37,013 nucleotides of DNA from Amphimedon queenslandica (GCF_000090795.2 NW_003546324.1:227560-264572), one strand, 5' to 3'; positions 24,301-34,567 are shown, counted from the stretch's first letter. Notes: generated by a model from the letters alone, not told the origin. Made by a program: numbers and translations.

Positions 24301-27300
24301 ACATGTAGTAACTAGTAAACATGTATTTTGCTAAGTGAGAGTTCTTTCATTTTTTCAATGCACTGTACATTTAGTATAATGTGTAACGTACTAGTTTTAT
24401 TCATGCCATTATTATTTTTCATTTTAAATTATTGGGTGAATTAAGCCATTACTAATGAAAATTTCTGTATGTAGAGTATTTATCTATTTCTTTATGCTGT
24501 GTTTTTGGGGCATGAGAGCCCCTCAATATTTTATGATTCTTTCTAGTTACTTTTATTGTTGTTGTGTACATGTAGGTCTTGATTCTGTTCCTTTTCAAAA
24601 AAGGATTGGTTTCTTGTTTGATTCAACTTTAACTGCTTTTCTAATGATGGGAAACTTATCACCTGTGAGTATTATTAACAGTATACTGTCACAATTTTCA
24701 GTACATTATTGGACTCACCACGCTTGCGTAGGCTGGTACTAAGCAGTTGCGTTGTCATTCTGTCATTTTGTCCACACAGTTGAACTGATTTGTAAAAAAA
24801 TTATCTTTTTGTCTGAGCAGTCTAGAGTATATTTTTCCTTTAGCAACAGATAAAGTATGTAGTTATGCTCTTGTAGCATCCTGTAGTACCAAAAGCTGTG
24901 AACTGCTAAACCAGGGGGCCTTTCTCTAAGTGAGAGCTCGTGTTTCACTCTACAGGGCTGAAATTTGCTTCAGACATAGAAAATTTCATCTAACAAAAAA
25001 CTAAAGGAATGATTTTGTCCCAACTTTGTTGTTTGTTAGTTACAGTTGCTCAAAGGTTGTGATTTAGCCTCTTTGAACATTTTTCAGACGGCACTAGGGA
25101 AAGCAAAAGCAACCAAACTCTCTCAGTCTCTTTTAAATATTTAAGAAAATTTTTTGTGCTAACTCTTTCTTTGAATAGAGCTTCAGATGCTAAAATAAAT
25201 TTCAGCTTTCTTCTTTCTCCTACCCATATGCCATGATTTAGCTATCTAGTTGTTGACCACACCCATAGCTTATTTTAATAATCATTATAACTAGCAGTCA
25301 ATAATAATAATTTTTTAACGACCTGGGGGCGTAGCCCCCAGGTCGTTCCTATAGTTGATTTCACCCATGTGCGATGTTTGTATATTTGTATGTCCACACT
25401 TACATTTCTTCTATACATGTTGTATTGGAGAAATAACAAAATTCTTAAGCCTTAGCAACCACCTGCCCACACTCCTTTACGTAGTGGGTGTGGTCACAGC
25501 AAACAAAATGGCAGCTTAAACTCGGGACAAAGTTAAGAGCTTTCTAACAGCAAGACAACATAGAGATACTGTCTAAAGACTTCTCTAGAAGCATTAGAAG
25601 GTAGAGAGAGCCTCTATACATGTAAGTCTTAATAAAATCCAGTTATTCTTGCAAGGTGGTGAAATCAATTATAGGAATAACCATAGTGCTTCATTAGTAT
25701 ATTATTAGTACTATGATGTATTAGTGCTGCAACAATAAATTTATCTTGTAATTATTGTAGTTATGTTTTAGATACTGAATTATCAATTTTTGGTTATGAA
25801 CATGTACAAAAATGGACGTACCACATACTCAAGAATTAATAATGGCATTTGTTGTACAATATCATACCTAACCTTTAAATGACTACATGGTACATGTACA
25901 TGTACATGCTACAAGATTATGATGATAAACTAATGTGTAACCTGTTCCTTGTACTGTGAAGTGTGAACAAGTGCCTTATGAAAACAACATGACTAATATT
26001 TTTCCCACCATAAGCCTTTTTTTAAGAGCAATAACCCAATGTACATGTACATTCAGTGTTTCATAGAGAGATGGGGGGCACTGGGATTTCCCTCCATTAG
26101 GTTCCTCATTGATATATCATTTACAATTGAATTCTCTGATTTTTTTTTCTTTAAAACATTTAAAATTTCTTATGCTCAATGAAGCAATTAAAATAATTAC
26201 AAATATACACTGTACATGTATGCAGAAGCCAGCACAGTTCAGAGTTCCCCCCACAAAGAATTTCTGTTTGAAAGCCTGCATGTTCACGTACACATGTATA
26301 TACATGTATGTTATGATGCAATATGCAATATATTTTTTCTATTTATTTTTGCAGCACTAATTATGAGTATTTTATCATTATATAATTCCAGTATATTATT
26401 ATTGTATTGTACGTTATTTTAGGGATTGAAAAGTCATGCTGTTACCATGTTTGAAGTTGGTAAACTGACCAATGAAAGTTTAGACGATTTTTTGAGTGAA
26501 TTGAATAAAGTTGGTACTGATCCTGACGGGGGCGGGGCTGGAGAGGGTGAGGCACAGAGATACTTCCAACATGCAGTCACTTTAAGAAATACAGTTCACT
26601 TTATCAGGCACAATAAGGAACTAATGAAAGGTAAATGTACTAGAAGAATGTAAAACATCAAAGGGGCAGGCCTAAGCAAGCTATAGGTTACATGTCTGAG
26701 CTAGCAAAGTAATTATACATGTCTAAATTCAGTATCTTGTTGCAGTCACCTTGCTGTTTTTATAGGTATCAGTTCATTACTTAGGAATCTCTGCAGCAAT
26801 TAGTGTTACATACATGTGTCTTGCTTGTAGTTAGAAGCAGCCACTAAACAAATCATATTTGAAGATTGGATATCTGCTTTGTTTGCATCTAACTTAGCAG
26901 AGCTCTGTATATCAAGAAAGAAGATTGTACATGTATATCTGTTTTACCAACCTTTATACTCGCTAGAGAAGATTTTAGACAGTAATTTAGAGTCTTATCT
27001 TGCTGACCGTTTGTTGCAAGTAAGCTCAGAGTTGCTAACGGCCGCCATTTTATTTCAGTGTGACCACACCCGCTTTAAATGAAAGTTATGCTGTTTAACA
27101 TTAATAATACATGTAGTTAGACGACCCATGCCCGTACATACAGACAGACGCTTTCTCATCTTAGTAGAGCTCGCTCAGGCTCACCCCAATTAGAGATGTG
27201 TCTCATCAATAGTTTCCAGAACTTTTGAGAAAGCATACAGTATCATGTACATGTATCTACTACATGTACATGTACATACTGTACATGTACCTCATACATT

Positions 27301-30300
27301 TGTATTATAATTATCATTGGTCAACATGCACATATATAACAAGTGAATGCTACTGAATAGCTTTCATCAATTGTGGCACATACGTGTACACGTATGCGTA
27401 TGACAGTGTTGCATGGCAAGAGGGCTAAGACCATCTTTAACTTATTATGAAAGTACCAACCCTCAAGGGAGAATACTGTACCGTTGGTAATTTTTGTGGG
27501 GTATTAATTTTTATTAATTTCATGGTTCATTTGTATCCACCCCTACCACTCACACTTGAGAACCTAATTAGCTGGCCATTCCGAACTCTAACTACTGTTT
27601 TCAAGCCAGTGGAGGAGCCAGAGTTTTTGCCTATTGCTCCATATTCCACTATAAGCCATGTATTGGAAGCTAGTGCTGTAGATCCAAGTGAAAAGAAGCT
27701 TGCTACCTTCCAGCCATGAATATACATGTACCCACAAATATTAGCTTCTAAGTATAGGTTATTAACCGAGGTAGAGGTTTCTATTGGATTTATTAACCGA
27801 GCGGTGAAGTTGCAAGGTTAATAAATACGATAGAAACCAAGACCGAGGTTAATAACTGACTTCTATCATGCATTACTATAACAACCACTGACCAATCGGA
27901 ATGTATAACAGGAGAGTATAAAAGCCTTCTCCCATGGTTACCAAATTCATAATTTGCGACTCACTTCAAATAAAAAGAAGGCAAAAAGTTGCTCCTTGTG
28001 TTGCAGCCATTTTTAAAAAGTCACTCCTAAAATAATTAAGGACACACCCATCAGAAGTAATGGATAAAGGGGCGCCACCCTTTGATGGAGCTACAAAGCG
28101 TTTTGCTAAGCCGAAATCAGAAGAAGAGCTTGAAATCATTCAAAAGAATTCAGAGCCGCTAACTACTGCAAGGACCAACAAATGGGCAGTTGCTGTATGG
28201 AACAAATGGTCTAAATGCAGGCTAGATGATCACAAAGAGGCTCCGATTGGTCCGCCATATTTGCTACCTTCAAAGGATGATCTTTACCACTGGATGACTT
28301 GCTTCATCGTTGAAATCAGATGCAAGGATGGTAAGGAGTACTCTCCCAATACTTTGTATGCAATTGCATGTGCTGTAATGAAGCACATTAGAAACTACTG
28401 TCCCGAACTGAATTTTTTTACACAACCAGAGTTTCATGGATTTAAAACAACTCTAGATTCCGAGATGAAGAGGTTCAAAGCAGATGGAGTTGGACTAGAA
28501 AAAAGGAGAGCAGACCCAATATCTGTCAATGATGAGGAGCAACTATGATGAGCAGCTAATAATGAAGGTGACTGGACATCAAAGTCTCGAAGGAGCTCGA
28601 ACATATAACTGAACATCGGAGACTCAGAATAAAGAAATTTTGTCAATTCTAAATGTAGGTCAAACATCTAAAAAGCTGAAAATATCAATACCAGTTGAAA
28701 TGGATTCTCCATACAATTTCAATTTCAATAGCTGTACAAATGTGAAAATAACAGTACAAAAATGAAGAATACATACATTATAAAACTTGTTGTAGCTAAA
28801 TTAATAGTCTATATTTAATCATGGTATTATTTAATTTTGATTTATTTTATTTAATAAACCAAGAGGTTTCTAAGTGTTCCCGGGAGGTATTTAATAGATT
28901 TAGGAACCTGGTATTCTGCAATCTGATTGGTCAGTTTAATAATGGTATGATGGAAGGAAATTTTTGAGAAAATGAGAAATATTATACCCTTAAAAATTAC
29001 CAACCTTTGCTACATATCAATAAAGAGTTAATATACAATAACTATTACTATTAAATTATTTGCTGTAGATGCTCTTGGTATTGATCTGTTGCATTGTGAG
29101 AGTATGACAAAACTTGATACTGGAACACTCAATAGATTATTGGAAAAAAATTACTAGTAAGATTTACATGTACATGTGTATTACAATTAATATTGTTATT
29201 ATTATTATTATTTGTAGTGCATTGGTGTCAATGGCTCCACTCAGTCAAGAAGTCCATTCAATCAGTTGTTGTGTCCCATCTCACATTGGTAATCATTAAA
29301 TCAATGAATGTACATGTACATTCATTCATTATTCATAATTTCATATAAAGGACTTGTACTGTACTCTAATAGATGTACACATTACACATGTACATGTACG
29401 TGTCCTTACAATATACAGTACATGTATTGTACATGTTGTACATGTAGGTGCAATGTATCTAGAGAGAGTTTCACCTCACTTAAAAATTTTATGTTTTTAA
29501 TTTAATGTGTGCACTCATAGGTCCTGCTATACCTGAAATGAATTCCATTTGGTTTAAATTATGGTTATATGATAAACTAAAATGTGGACCGCCATCTCTC
29601 CTATTGACAAGAGGAACAAGACTGAGGACACTGCCTAAACCATTTAAGGTACACATGTACATCTACATGTATATTTAGTTTACTAGTGTAACTGGTTTTA
29701 TCAATCTGCTTAATAAATTTGTAGAATTATCGTAAATTGTTATTAACCTCATGGGGTCATGACAATGCTGTTGTTAATACATCAAATGTTCTTCTGACCA
29801 TCAATGAAGCACTCACTCACTCACCTATTTTATTGCAAGTATGTTCATTATTATTTCTGTTGCTGAATTCACTATCATTTTTTTATTTTTATTATTAGGT
29901 GTATACTTGGAGAAATGCAAGTGAAGTGAAGTATATTCCGTTTCCTTTCAATAGACAAGATTCAGTTAGTACAGGTATTGACAATAATGATGCATGTATA
30001 AAAAATGGCAGTTAATTTTAAGAGAATATTTAATGAATTTTATAAATTTTAAATACACAGAAATGCTATAATAGTTGGTTAAGCTTTTAAAAAATTTTAA
30101 TAGACGATCTGATTCATCACAAGTCACTGATACTACTTGAACAATGTGTTGACTTGAAGCACGGTTGTGGATATGTGACATTATTAAATACTGGAGCACC
30201 TGTCAATAATAGTCATAGTAGGAATTACAATAAAGGTATGTATTGAGAAGAGCAGTGAGTGTGTGTCTGACATACTGGCTGATGTATAACTGTAATGCAC

Positions 30301-32523
30301 TGTACATTGTATTTTGCTATTGCTAATGATGATGATCATAACAAAAGTAAGAATGCTTCATTTATTGCGATGCATACATTTTTGGTTGTACAAGTCCTTA
30401 CATTGTACATGTATGTCATGAAGTGATTCTGATCAAAGTAGGATTTCTTTATCAATCTTTTAGCTGTTAAAAATTAGACCTATGACCTTTATGTACATGT
30501 ACATCTACATGTACATGTATGTACATGTATATAGACTTTAATTGGTCTTTGGCTAAATTTTATCAAAGTTGCTAAGAAAGAATTTTCCATTTATACACAT
30601 GTACATGTATTGTTCCTGATACATGTACATATCCTTATTCTATGTGTCAACTTTGAGCCTACCGTATAGCAGGTAATTTTGGAGGGGCTAAAATTTTGCC
30701 AATTGCTAAATTTTGGTGATTGGCTGGATTTTAATTTGGCGAATTTGTGGCCACTTGCCCTTGAGCATGTGTATAATGGCTCAAAATGACTGAGTTTTAT
30801 TTTGGCGAATGGCTATTAAAATGCCAGATTTGCCAAATTTAATCCCCTCCAAAATTTCCTGCTATACGCAGGACTTCATTTAGGGGGGAGGGGGGCGTTT
30901 GCCCTCCCTTGGGGGACACTTGCCCCCCTTGATTGACTTATTAACATGAAAAATTTTATCACCATATCAGTAAATTGTATAGCATGCATTGTGCATGCAC
31001 AACAGAAAATATTAGTGACCCCCAGCCCTTTTCTAAAATATTTTTAACCCTGCCCCCTTGTATAAAATCCTAGATGATGGCCTGATATGCTACACGTATC
31101 TCAATTAAAATTGGATAATTTAAAATGCTACACAACTACTATGTTAGAGTTCTTGATAGCTCATTAAAAAAGAATATACTACATAATACATGCACATCTT
31201 TATAGTATACTACATGGGCAATTGGGCATACCAAAGGCACCTTTAGTACATTATATTGCATAACATCACCTTTATCACTAGGTATACTGTTATGATAGTT
31301 ACCCACAGTGGATGTGACTTTAAACCATGATAAAAATCAATTTTTAGACAGTACATTTAATTAAAATCTAGCCGCTTTCTGTAGTAAAGTAGACCAAATT
31401 TTAAATGTTCTCTTCTCACTTTCTTCTCAAAATGAAAGCACATGGTCATGTGGTTTAGGGTAGTTCCTTTGGTACGCCCTCTAGTGACCATAAGTCATTT
31501 AAAGCACAGGAAGCACGTGCTGTGCAGGATTTAATAGCATTTGGGATGGGGTCTCGATTGCAATGTAGCACTCGGCACTTCGTGCCTTGTGCTGTATTGC
31601 AATTTTGACCTCACCCCTCATGCTGTTACATGTATATGCTTCCTGTGCTTTATATGATTTATGGTTACTAGGGGGCATACCAAAGAACATTAGAAAGTAC
31701 ATTATGTGTCTGACTAGCTCACTTAAAAGCAAGCACACATTTTATCATATCATTATTTTCATACATGTAGTTATGAAAGAGGCCGAAAGAAAGATTGAGA
31801 TAACAGAGTTCTTAGAAGACTTGAAAGAAATAGGCATTGGTACTGAAGCAGCTTCAAATGTCAGTCCACCAGTCATGGATCCAGTAACAGTAACAGAGTC
31901 TGATCAAATGATACAGCAAGACTCTGATAATGATAGGCAGTGGGTTCCATTGGAGCTCTGTTTTGGAATACCGTTGTTTGATCCTGTCACTAATGAATCT
32001 GTTTGTAATAAAGTTAGTGATTAATATAAAAGAAAATCATGCAATATAAAATCTGCCATGCTCAATGACGCATGGCACAAAAATTAACTATTTTTCCCCT
32101 TCACAATTGCATCAAGTTACTCCTGCCAACAAATGACATTGTACATTTTAAAATTAATAATAATTATTTGTGGTAATTATCATTATTATTTTTTTAGATT
32201 GTTTCTAACAGACTTTTTGCTGAAGATAGTTTGAAACAGTTAACCCAATCAAACAGAATATTGGCACTCGATTTGATGGATTTTATTACAAAACATCAAG
32301 TACGTGTAATACACATGTACATGTACATTGTACAATGTGCATTCAGTGCATGAAGGATTGTTATGCATGTATACAATTGTAATAATTATTATTGTTGTTT
32401 TATTAGGACAGTAATTGTTATGGACACTCAGCTACTAACAATTTGTCATCGTCTCTTTCTATTCCTTTGCCAACGAAAAACTTACTTTTCAATGACAATG
32501 TATTAACTACTTTTAATAATTAA
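18375..32523 (+). CDS. FAM91A1: FAM91A1 orthologue (20 exons, ~830 aa)
   Basis: Twenty exons join in frame to 2,493 nt (830 residues; the human protein is about 838). Exons: 18375-18455, 18498-18582, 18627-18697, 18742-18880, 18936-19000, 19083-19199, 19687-19780, 21298-21506, 23390-23654, 24576-24664, 26423-26630, 29069-29156, 29218-29288, 29521-29648, 29725-29838, 29899-29974, 30104-30235, 31771-32012, 32198-32299, 32407-32523. Recognisable blocks include [87 protein letters not shown] and [14 protein letters not shown]. In animals FAM91A1 works at the trans-Golgi network with WDR11 and C17orf75 and binds TBC1D23, helping golgin-245/golgin-97 capture endosome-derived vesicles. N-terminal and C-terminal FAM91 domains both appear complete. 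No sign of decay; introns 7, 8, 10, 11 and 17 exceed 1.5 kb and hold repeats. Confidence 0.95.
19890..20314. mobile_element. TIR element in FAM91A1 intron 7, with internal minisatellite
   Basis: Perfect 17 bp terminal inverted repeats: 19890-19906 (AAAAAAAGGCTAAGTAG) and its complement at 20298-20314. Length about 425 bp. There is no coding capacity that I recognise; the short open frame from 20036 is probably chance. Target duplication is unclear because both flanks are rich in TACATG. Confidence 0.5.
19985..20068. repeat. Minisatellite, 4 copies of 21 bp
   Basis: Four tandem units of GACAGTAGNNN plus GACAGTAGAA, so each 21 bp unit is itself two half-repeats. Only one to three differences exist between copies, suggesting recent expansion inside the TIR element. 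Confidence 0.8.
20372..21260. repeat. Degenerate tandem array, ~200 bp unit, about 5 copies
   Basis: The motif GA(A/G)CTGATT recurs at about 20382, 20585, 20788, 20975 and 21201 (spacing 187-226 bp). In the copies except the last it is followed by a CAAAAATTTGGCCAAAG-like block (20429, 20625, 20849, 21014). Related single blocks appear at 19553-19630, 23950-24000 and 30540-30660. No coding content. Confidence 0.55.
21670..22676 (-). mobile_element. Truncated reverse-transcriptase retroelement in FAM91A1 intron 8
   Basis: Minus-strand translation shows RT blocks [28 protein letters not shown] and [13 protein letters not shown], the last being the catalytic YADD motif. After the gap comes a C-terminal region with [19 protein letters not shown] and a zinc-knuckle-like [19 protein letters not shown] ... 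RHN.LRD. This RT plus C-terminal Cys/His block recurs in retroelements of sponges and cnidarians. The element is 5' truncated near 22676, interrupted by the 205-base gap, and frameshifted by about one base near 21990, so it is a dead copy. Both flanks carry TACATG repeats. Lineage (non-LTR or other) cannot be fixed from this fragment. Confidence 0.75.
22056..22260. other. Assembly gap (205 Ns)
   Basis: Unresolved bases inside the reverse-transcriptase relic; the true length is unknown. Repeat content is the likely cause. Confidence 1.
23012..23044. repeat. (TACATG)n microsatellite
   Basis: The longest pure run of the self-complementary hexamer TACATG in the window. Shorter clusters lie near 21540-21660, 22910-22938, 23255-23325, 27243-27295, 29371-29450 and 30490-30530, nearly all within FAM91A1 introns. 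TACATG/CATGTA is its own reverse complement in register, so the runs can form cruciforms. Confidence 0.85.
23755..23834 (+). repeat. Interspersed repeat copy 1 (G-run/C-run)
   Basis: Contains ATGTTAATAAGTCAATCAAT, a G-run, a C-run and TAAATGAAGCCCTG. The reverse complement recurs at 30871-30963 in another intron of the same gene. Confidence 0.7.
24009..24274. mobile_element. TIR element (MITE-like) enclosing a tRNA-like sequence
   Basis: Terminal inverted repeats of 26 bp with 22 matches: 24009-24034 (GTACCGTATTAGCTTGATTA and on) and the complement of 24249-24274. Immediately inside the left end is a perfect 18 bp palindrome, TAAACGCCCGGGCGTTTA (24027-24044). The 266 bp element has no protein-coding capacity. 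Confidence 0.6.
24084..24158 (-). tRNA. tRNA-like sequence, probably a pseudogene or Pol III promoter
   Basis: On the minus strand there is a perfect B box, GGTTCGAATCC (24094-24104), and a near-consensus A box, TAGCGTAACTG (24138-24148), at tRNA spacing. A T-arm GGGGG-TTCGAAT-CCCCT and a D-arm-like hairpin AACTGT...ACAGTT are visible. The acceptor stem fails: only about three of seven pairs form, and no clean anticodon stem is seen. It is therefore unlikely to be a working tRNA. Confidence 0.4.
25317..25347. repeat. Perfect palindrome with 14 bp arms
   Basis: AACGACCTGGGGGC, loop GTA, then the exact complement (arms 25317-25330 and 25334-25347). GC-rich in an AT-rich intron. It overlaps the left end of the TIR element at 25341-25682. 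Confidence 0.9.
25341..25682. mobile_element. TIR element in FAM91A1 intron 10
   Basis: Inverted repeats 25341-25365 and 25658-25682 agree at 22 of 25 positions (core CCTATAGTTGATTTCACC). Length 342 bp, non-coding. A MITE-type non-autonomous transposon is the simplest reading. Confidence 0.5.
26831..27019 (+). pseudogene. Orphan exon-like frame in FAM91A1 intron 11
   Basis: A 63-codon open frame begins right after a splice acceptor (TTGCTTGTAG) and ends at a good donor (GTAAGC), in phase 0 at both ends. It includes [19 protein letters not shown] and [20 protein letters not shown], helical in composition. It is not part of FAM91A1: the host intron is phase 1, exons 11 and 12 join cleanly without it, and no FAM91 similarity is seen. 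It may be an exon relic of another gene or belong to a nested gene. I do not recognise the family. Confidence 0.3.
27756..27862. repeat. Imperfect palindrome next to the Crypton relic
   Basis: GGTTTCTATTGGATTTATTAACC-like left arm pairs with GGTTAATAAATACGATAGAAACC on the right, around GAGCGGTGAAGTTGC. It is likely a terminal or subterminal hairpin of the element that contains the recombinase relic; a similar AATAAACC/GGTTTC-rich stretch occurs at 28852-28920. Confidence 0.5.
28060..28645 (+). pseudogene. Crypton-type tyrosine recombinase relic with internal deletion
   Basis: A 162-codon frame (28060-28548) matches the N-terminal domain of Crypton/DUF3504 proteins (ZMYM2, QRICH1 and KIAA1958 relatives): [40 protein letters not shown], then [19 protein letters not shown]. 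It stops after DEEQL. Directly downstream, in another frame, sits [20 protein letters not shown] followed by a stop and [13 protein letters not shown]; this is the recombinase C-terminus with its GH and catalytic tyrosine. The central part with the catalytic Arg and HxxR motif is absent. The copy is thus deleted, frameshifted and inactive. Flanking inverted sequences ACTGACCAATC (near 27888) and GATTGGTCAGT (near 28927) bracket it. Confidence 0.7.
30663..30868. mobile_element. 206 bp MITE with 25 bp TIRs in FAM91A1 intron 17
   Basis: Left arm 30663-30687 (CGTATAGCAGGTAATTTTGG and on) and right arm 30844-30868 match at 24 of 25. The interior also contains inverted TTTGGCGAAT/ATTTGCCAAA-like segments, so the whole element can fold. 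Non-coding. Confidence 0.75.
30871..30963 (-). repeat. Interspersed repeat copy 2, inverted relative to copy 1
   Basis: Reads GGACTTCATTTAGGGGGG ... GATTGACTTATTAACATGAA, the reverse complement of 23755-23834 with small differences and an expanded G/C-rich middle. It directly follows the TIR element at 30663-30868. Confidence 0.7.
31464..31687. mobile_element. 224 bp foldback MITE in FAM91A1 intron 17
   Basis: Arms of about 50 bp, 31464-31514 and 31638-31687 (TTCCTTTGGTACGCCCTCTA against its complement), are largely identical with a few differences. The centre also pairs (TTGCAAT...GGCACTTCGTGCC...ATTGCAA), so nearly the entire element is one long hairpin. Part of the end motif (GGGCATACCAAAGGCACC) recurs near 31223. 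Confidence 0.75.
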
Positions 32524-32703
32524 ATTTAGCTATAACTACTAAGTACTTTTGCTGCTTATAATAATAATTTTAATTAATTTTTTAAAACTTTAATCTGACT
32601 CATCCCCTACCAGCCCACCATCAAGTTTCATTTTGCTAATGAGTTCTTGAAAAGGAATTTTTGCAGCCAGAGGGTGAGTCTTAGTTTGGCCTTACTGTCA
32701 TTG

Positions 32704-32867
32704 TACAGTCAAACCTGCCTATTCCGGACACTTTTGGACCCAACAATACTGGAAACTATCTGTATTTCAGAGATTCATTAATTAATATATGTTGATTATT
32801 GTATTGAGACTGATTGTTTCATAAAGAGGTGTTCTTTAGAGGGTCTACAATAGCCAGACTGACTGTA
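32704..32867. mobile_element. pogo/Tc1-mariner-like MITE flanked by TA
   Basis: The left end reads TA-CAGTCAAACCTGCCTATTC and the right end is the inverted counterpart ending GACTGACTG-TA. A TA duplication with CAGTCAAACC-type termini is characteristic of pogo/Tigger-group Tc1-mariner elements. About 160 bp between the TAs, so non-autonomous. It is the only feature I can support in the 32524-33046 gap between convergent genes. Confidence 0.6.
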
Positions 32868-33008
32868 GACTATATTCTAGTATCCTTGTGTGGGTATGGA
32901 CTCTAATAATGATCCAGTCTCCTATGATTATATCTTCTGCTCCCACTTGAAGCTCATGCACTGCATACATGTACATTCTGTACACTCGCAGGCTACCAAG
33001 AAAAGTTT

Positions 33009-33014
33009 TTTATT
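33009..33014 (-). terminator. Poly(A) signal AATAAA for the secreted-protein gene
   Basis: AATAAA on the minus strand, 33 bp after the stop codon at 33047. The short distance fits a compact 3' UTR. Confidence 0.5.
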
Positions 33015-33046
33015 GCTTTGTCAAATCTATTTTCAATGCTTTATAG

Positions 33047-34567
33047 CTAAAAGTGTAGTACAATTATTATTATGGTTATTATTGTTATTATTGTTGTGTA
33101 GCTCCGTTTGAATCCAGAGCCAGAAGAACGATCATCATTCAGTACAGTTAATCTTGGTCTTGTCACATCATTATCATTATTAACCTCTTTATAATTACCA
33201 TAACATATCATGTATTTTCTGACTCCACCATTCTTTATCATAAATCCATCATATTTCAAGACATATTCTGTATTCTTGAACTCAAGGACTGTGTTAATGC
33301 TAGTGTAGAATGCCTATGGTAATGAGTAATAACAATAAATCTAAAGATCATCCTGGAATTAAAAAAAAAATAAGATTTAGATGTAACTTGAGATTGACGG
33401 AAATTTGGAGCTACAAAATGTATGCAGTATACATTACTTTAATATCAATGGCAGTCATTGGTTGTATGTTGATATCAATTCCTTCATTCATCTGTACATT
33501 TACAGCTAATTGTGTCATACTTTCACTCATTGAACCGTCAAAATTCCTACGCTGATATAACCCATAAAAATACAGTCCTAAAAATGTAAATAAGTAACAA
33601 TGATCATAAAATTAAGTATGTAGCAACAACATAATAAAGATTACCTTGGTTTGATGAGACAGTGTTCTTCATTGCATTATAAATATACACTTTGCTAGTG
33701 TCAGCATTAATGTTATCTTTATTGAATACTATTAAGTGATGTTGTGGCAGGTCGTGATTTCTGTTGTTTCTTCTGATGATCATTAACACTTCTTTATTAG
33801 CTGATAGGTCAGACTCCATAAAGCCATAATCAGTATATTCATTCTTAACAACTGCATTTGAAGTACAAAATAATAATCAAGTTGTACACCCACTATCATA
33901 TTCTTCACTAATCACATTATGACTGAAGTGCAGAATTTAAAGCCCACCATGCATACATTAGGCAATTTTATTGCAATCTGGGGTTACTTTGGTGTTCAGT
34001 GTAAATGTCTTGCCTACATTAGAACACCTCAATTTTCATATTCTAGGCAATAGTGAAGATCAACTGATTGCCTGTAAAAGCAATGCTTGGTGCATGTATA
34101 AAGGCCTAAGCTTAAGCTTAAGCTATTTATTGTTTGCTTACAGGATTCAGTAAGCATTAAAGGTAGTTAGACATAAAAATACACTATGTATATGTATAAT
34201 TATTTATCATCAGTTGTAATGATTACAGATGCCACTGTTAGCGCAATACAATGAGAACAATCAAGTTGTGCTTACCATCAGTTGGTATTTTTCTGAATTG
34301 AATTATGAAGTCAGAGTACTCTTGAAAGGTGATACTGGCATGTCTAAGTTGTCCATAATTCAACCTGCTCACTCTCTCTTCTTCAAACAATACAAAAGCA
34401 CTCACATTCGTGACTGGGAACACATTGAATACATAAGTTGGTAATTGAAAATATCCAACGGATAATGAGTTATCGGTCCCACCAGTACCACTCAGTGATT
34501 GAGCACTGCTTCCTACGAAGAGACGTGTCAGTAAGAGCAAGGATGATACCCGCAAGAAGATGGACAT
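33047..34567 (-). CDS. Unrecognised secreted, possibly GPI-anchored protein (4 exons, 301 aa)
   Basis: Exons 34276-34567, 33645-33851, 33438-33577 and 33313-33047 join in frame (906 nt including stop) at GT..AG sites. The N-terminus MSIFLRVSSLLLLTRLFVGS is a signal peptide; an in-frame ATG at 34606 is an alternative, less typical start. The middle contains beta-rich segments (YFQLPTYVFNVFPV, HHLIVFNKDN, GLYFYGLYQRRNFDGS, KYMICYGNYKEV) and few cysteines. The C-terminus is SSGSGFKRSYTTIITIITII and a few more hydrophobic residues ending right at the stop, as in GPI-attachment signals. I do not recognise the family. It is head-to-head with the Ig protein gene, 191 bp apart. Confidence 0.7.

Noticed and set aside
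27447-27719. 90-codon frame in FAM91A1 intron 11
   Set aside because: No recognised domain and no splice sites that join it to anything; kept out of the annotation.
28060-28548. Intact host gene of the ZMYM/QRICH1 type
   Set aside because: Lacks the catalytic middle, is frameshifted into its own C-terminal block and sits in an intron between inverted repeats; a mobile-element relic fits better.
32890-33111. 73-codon plus-strand frame in the convergent gap
   Set aside because: Overlaps the 3' end of the minus-strand gene and ends in a low-complexity Leu run from TTATTATTG repeats.
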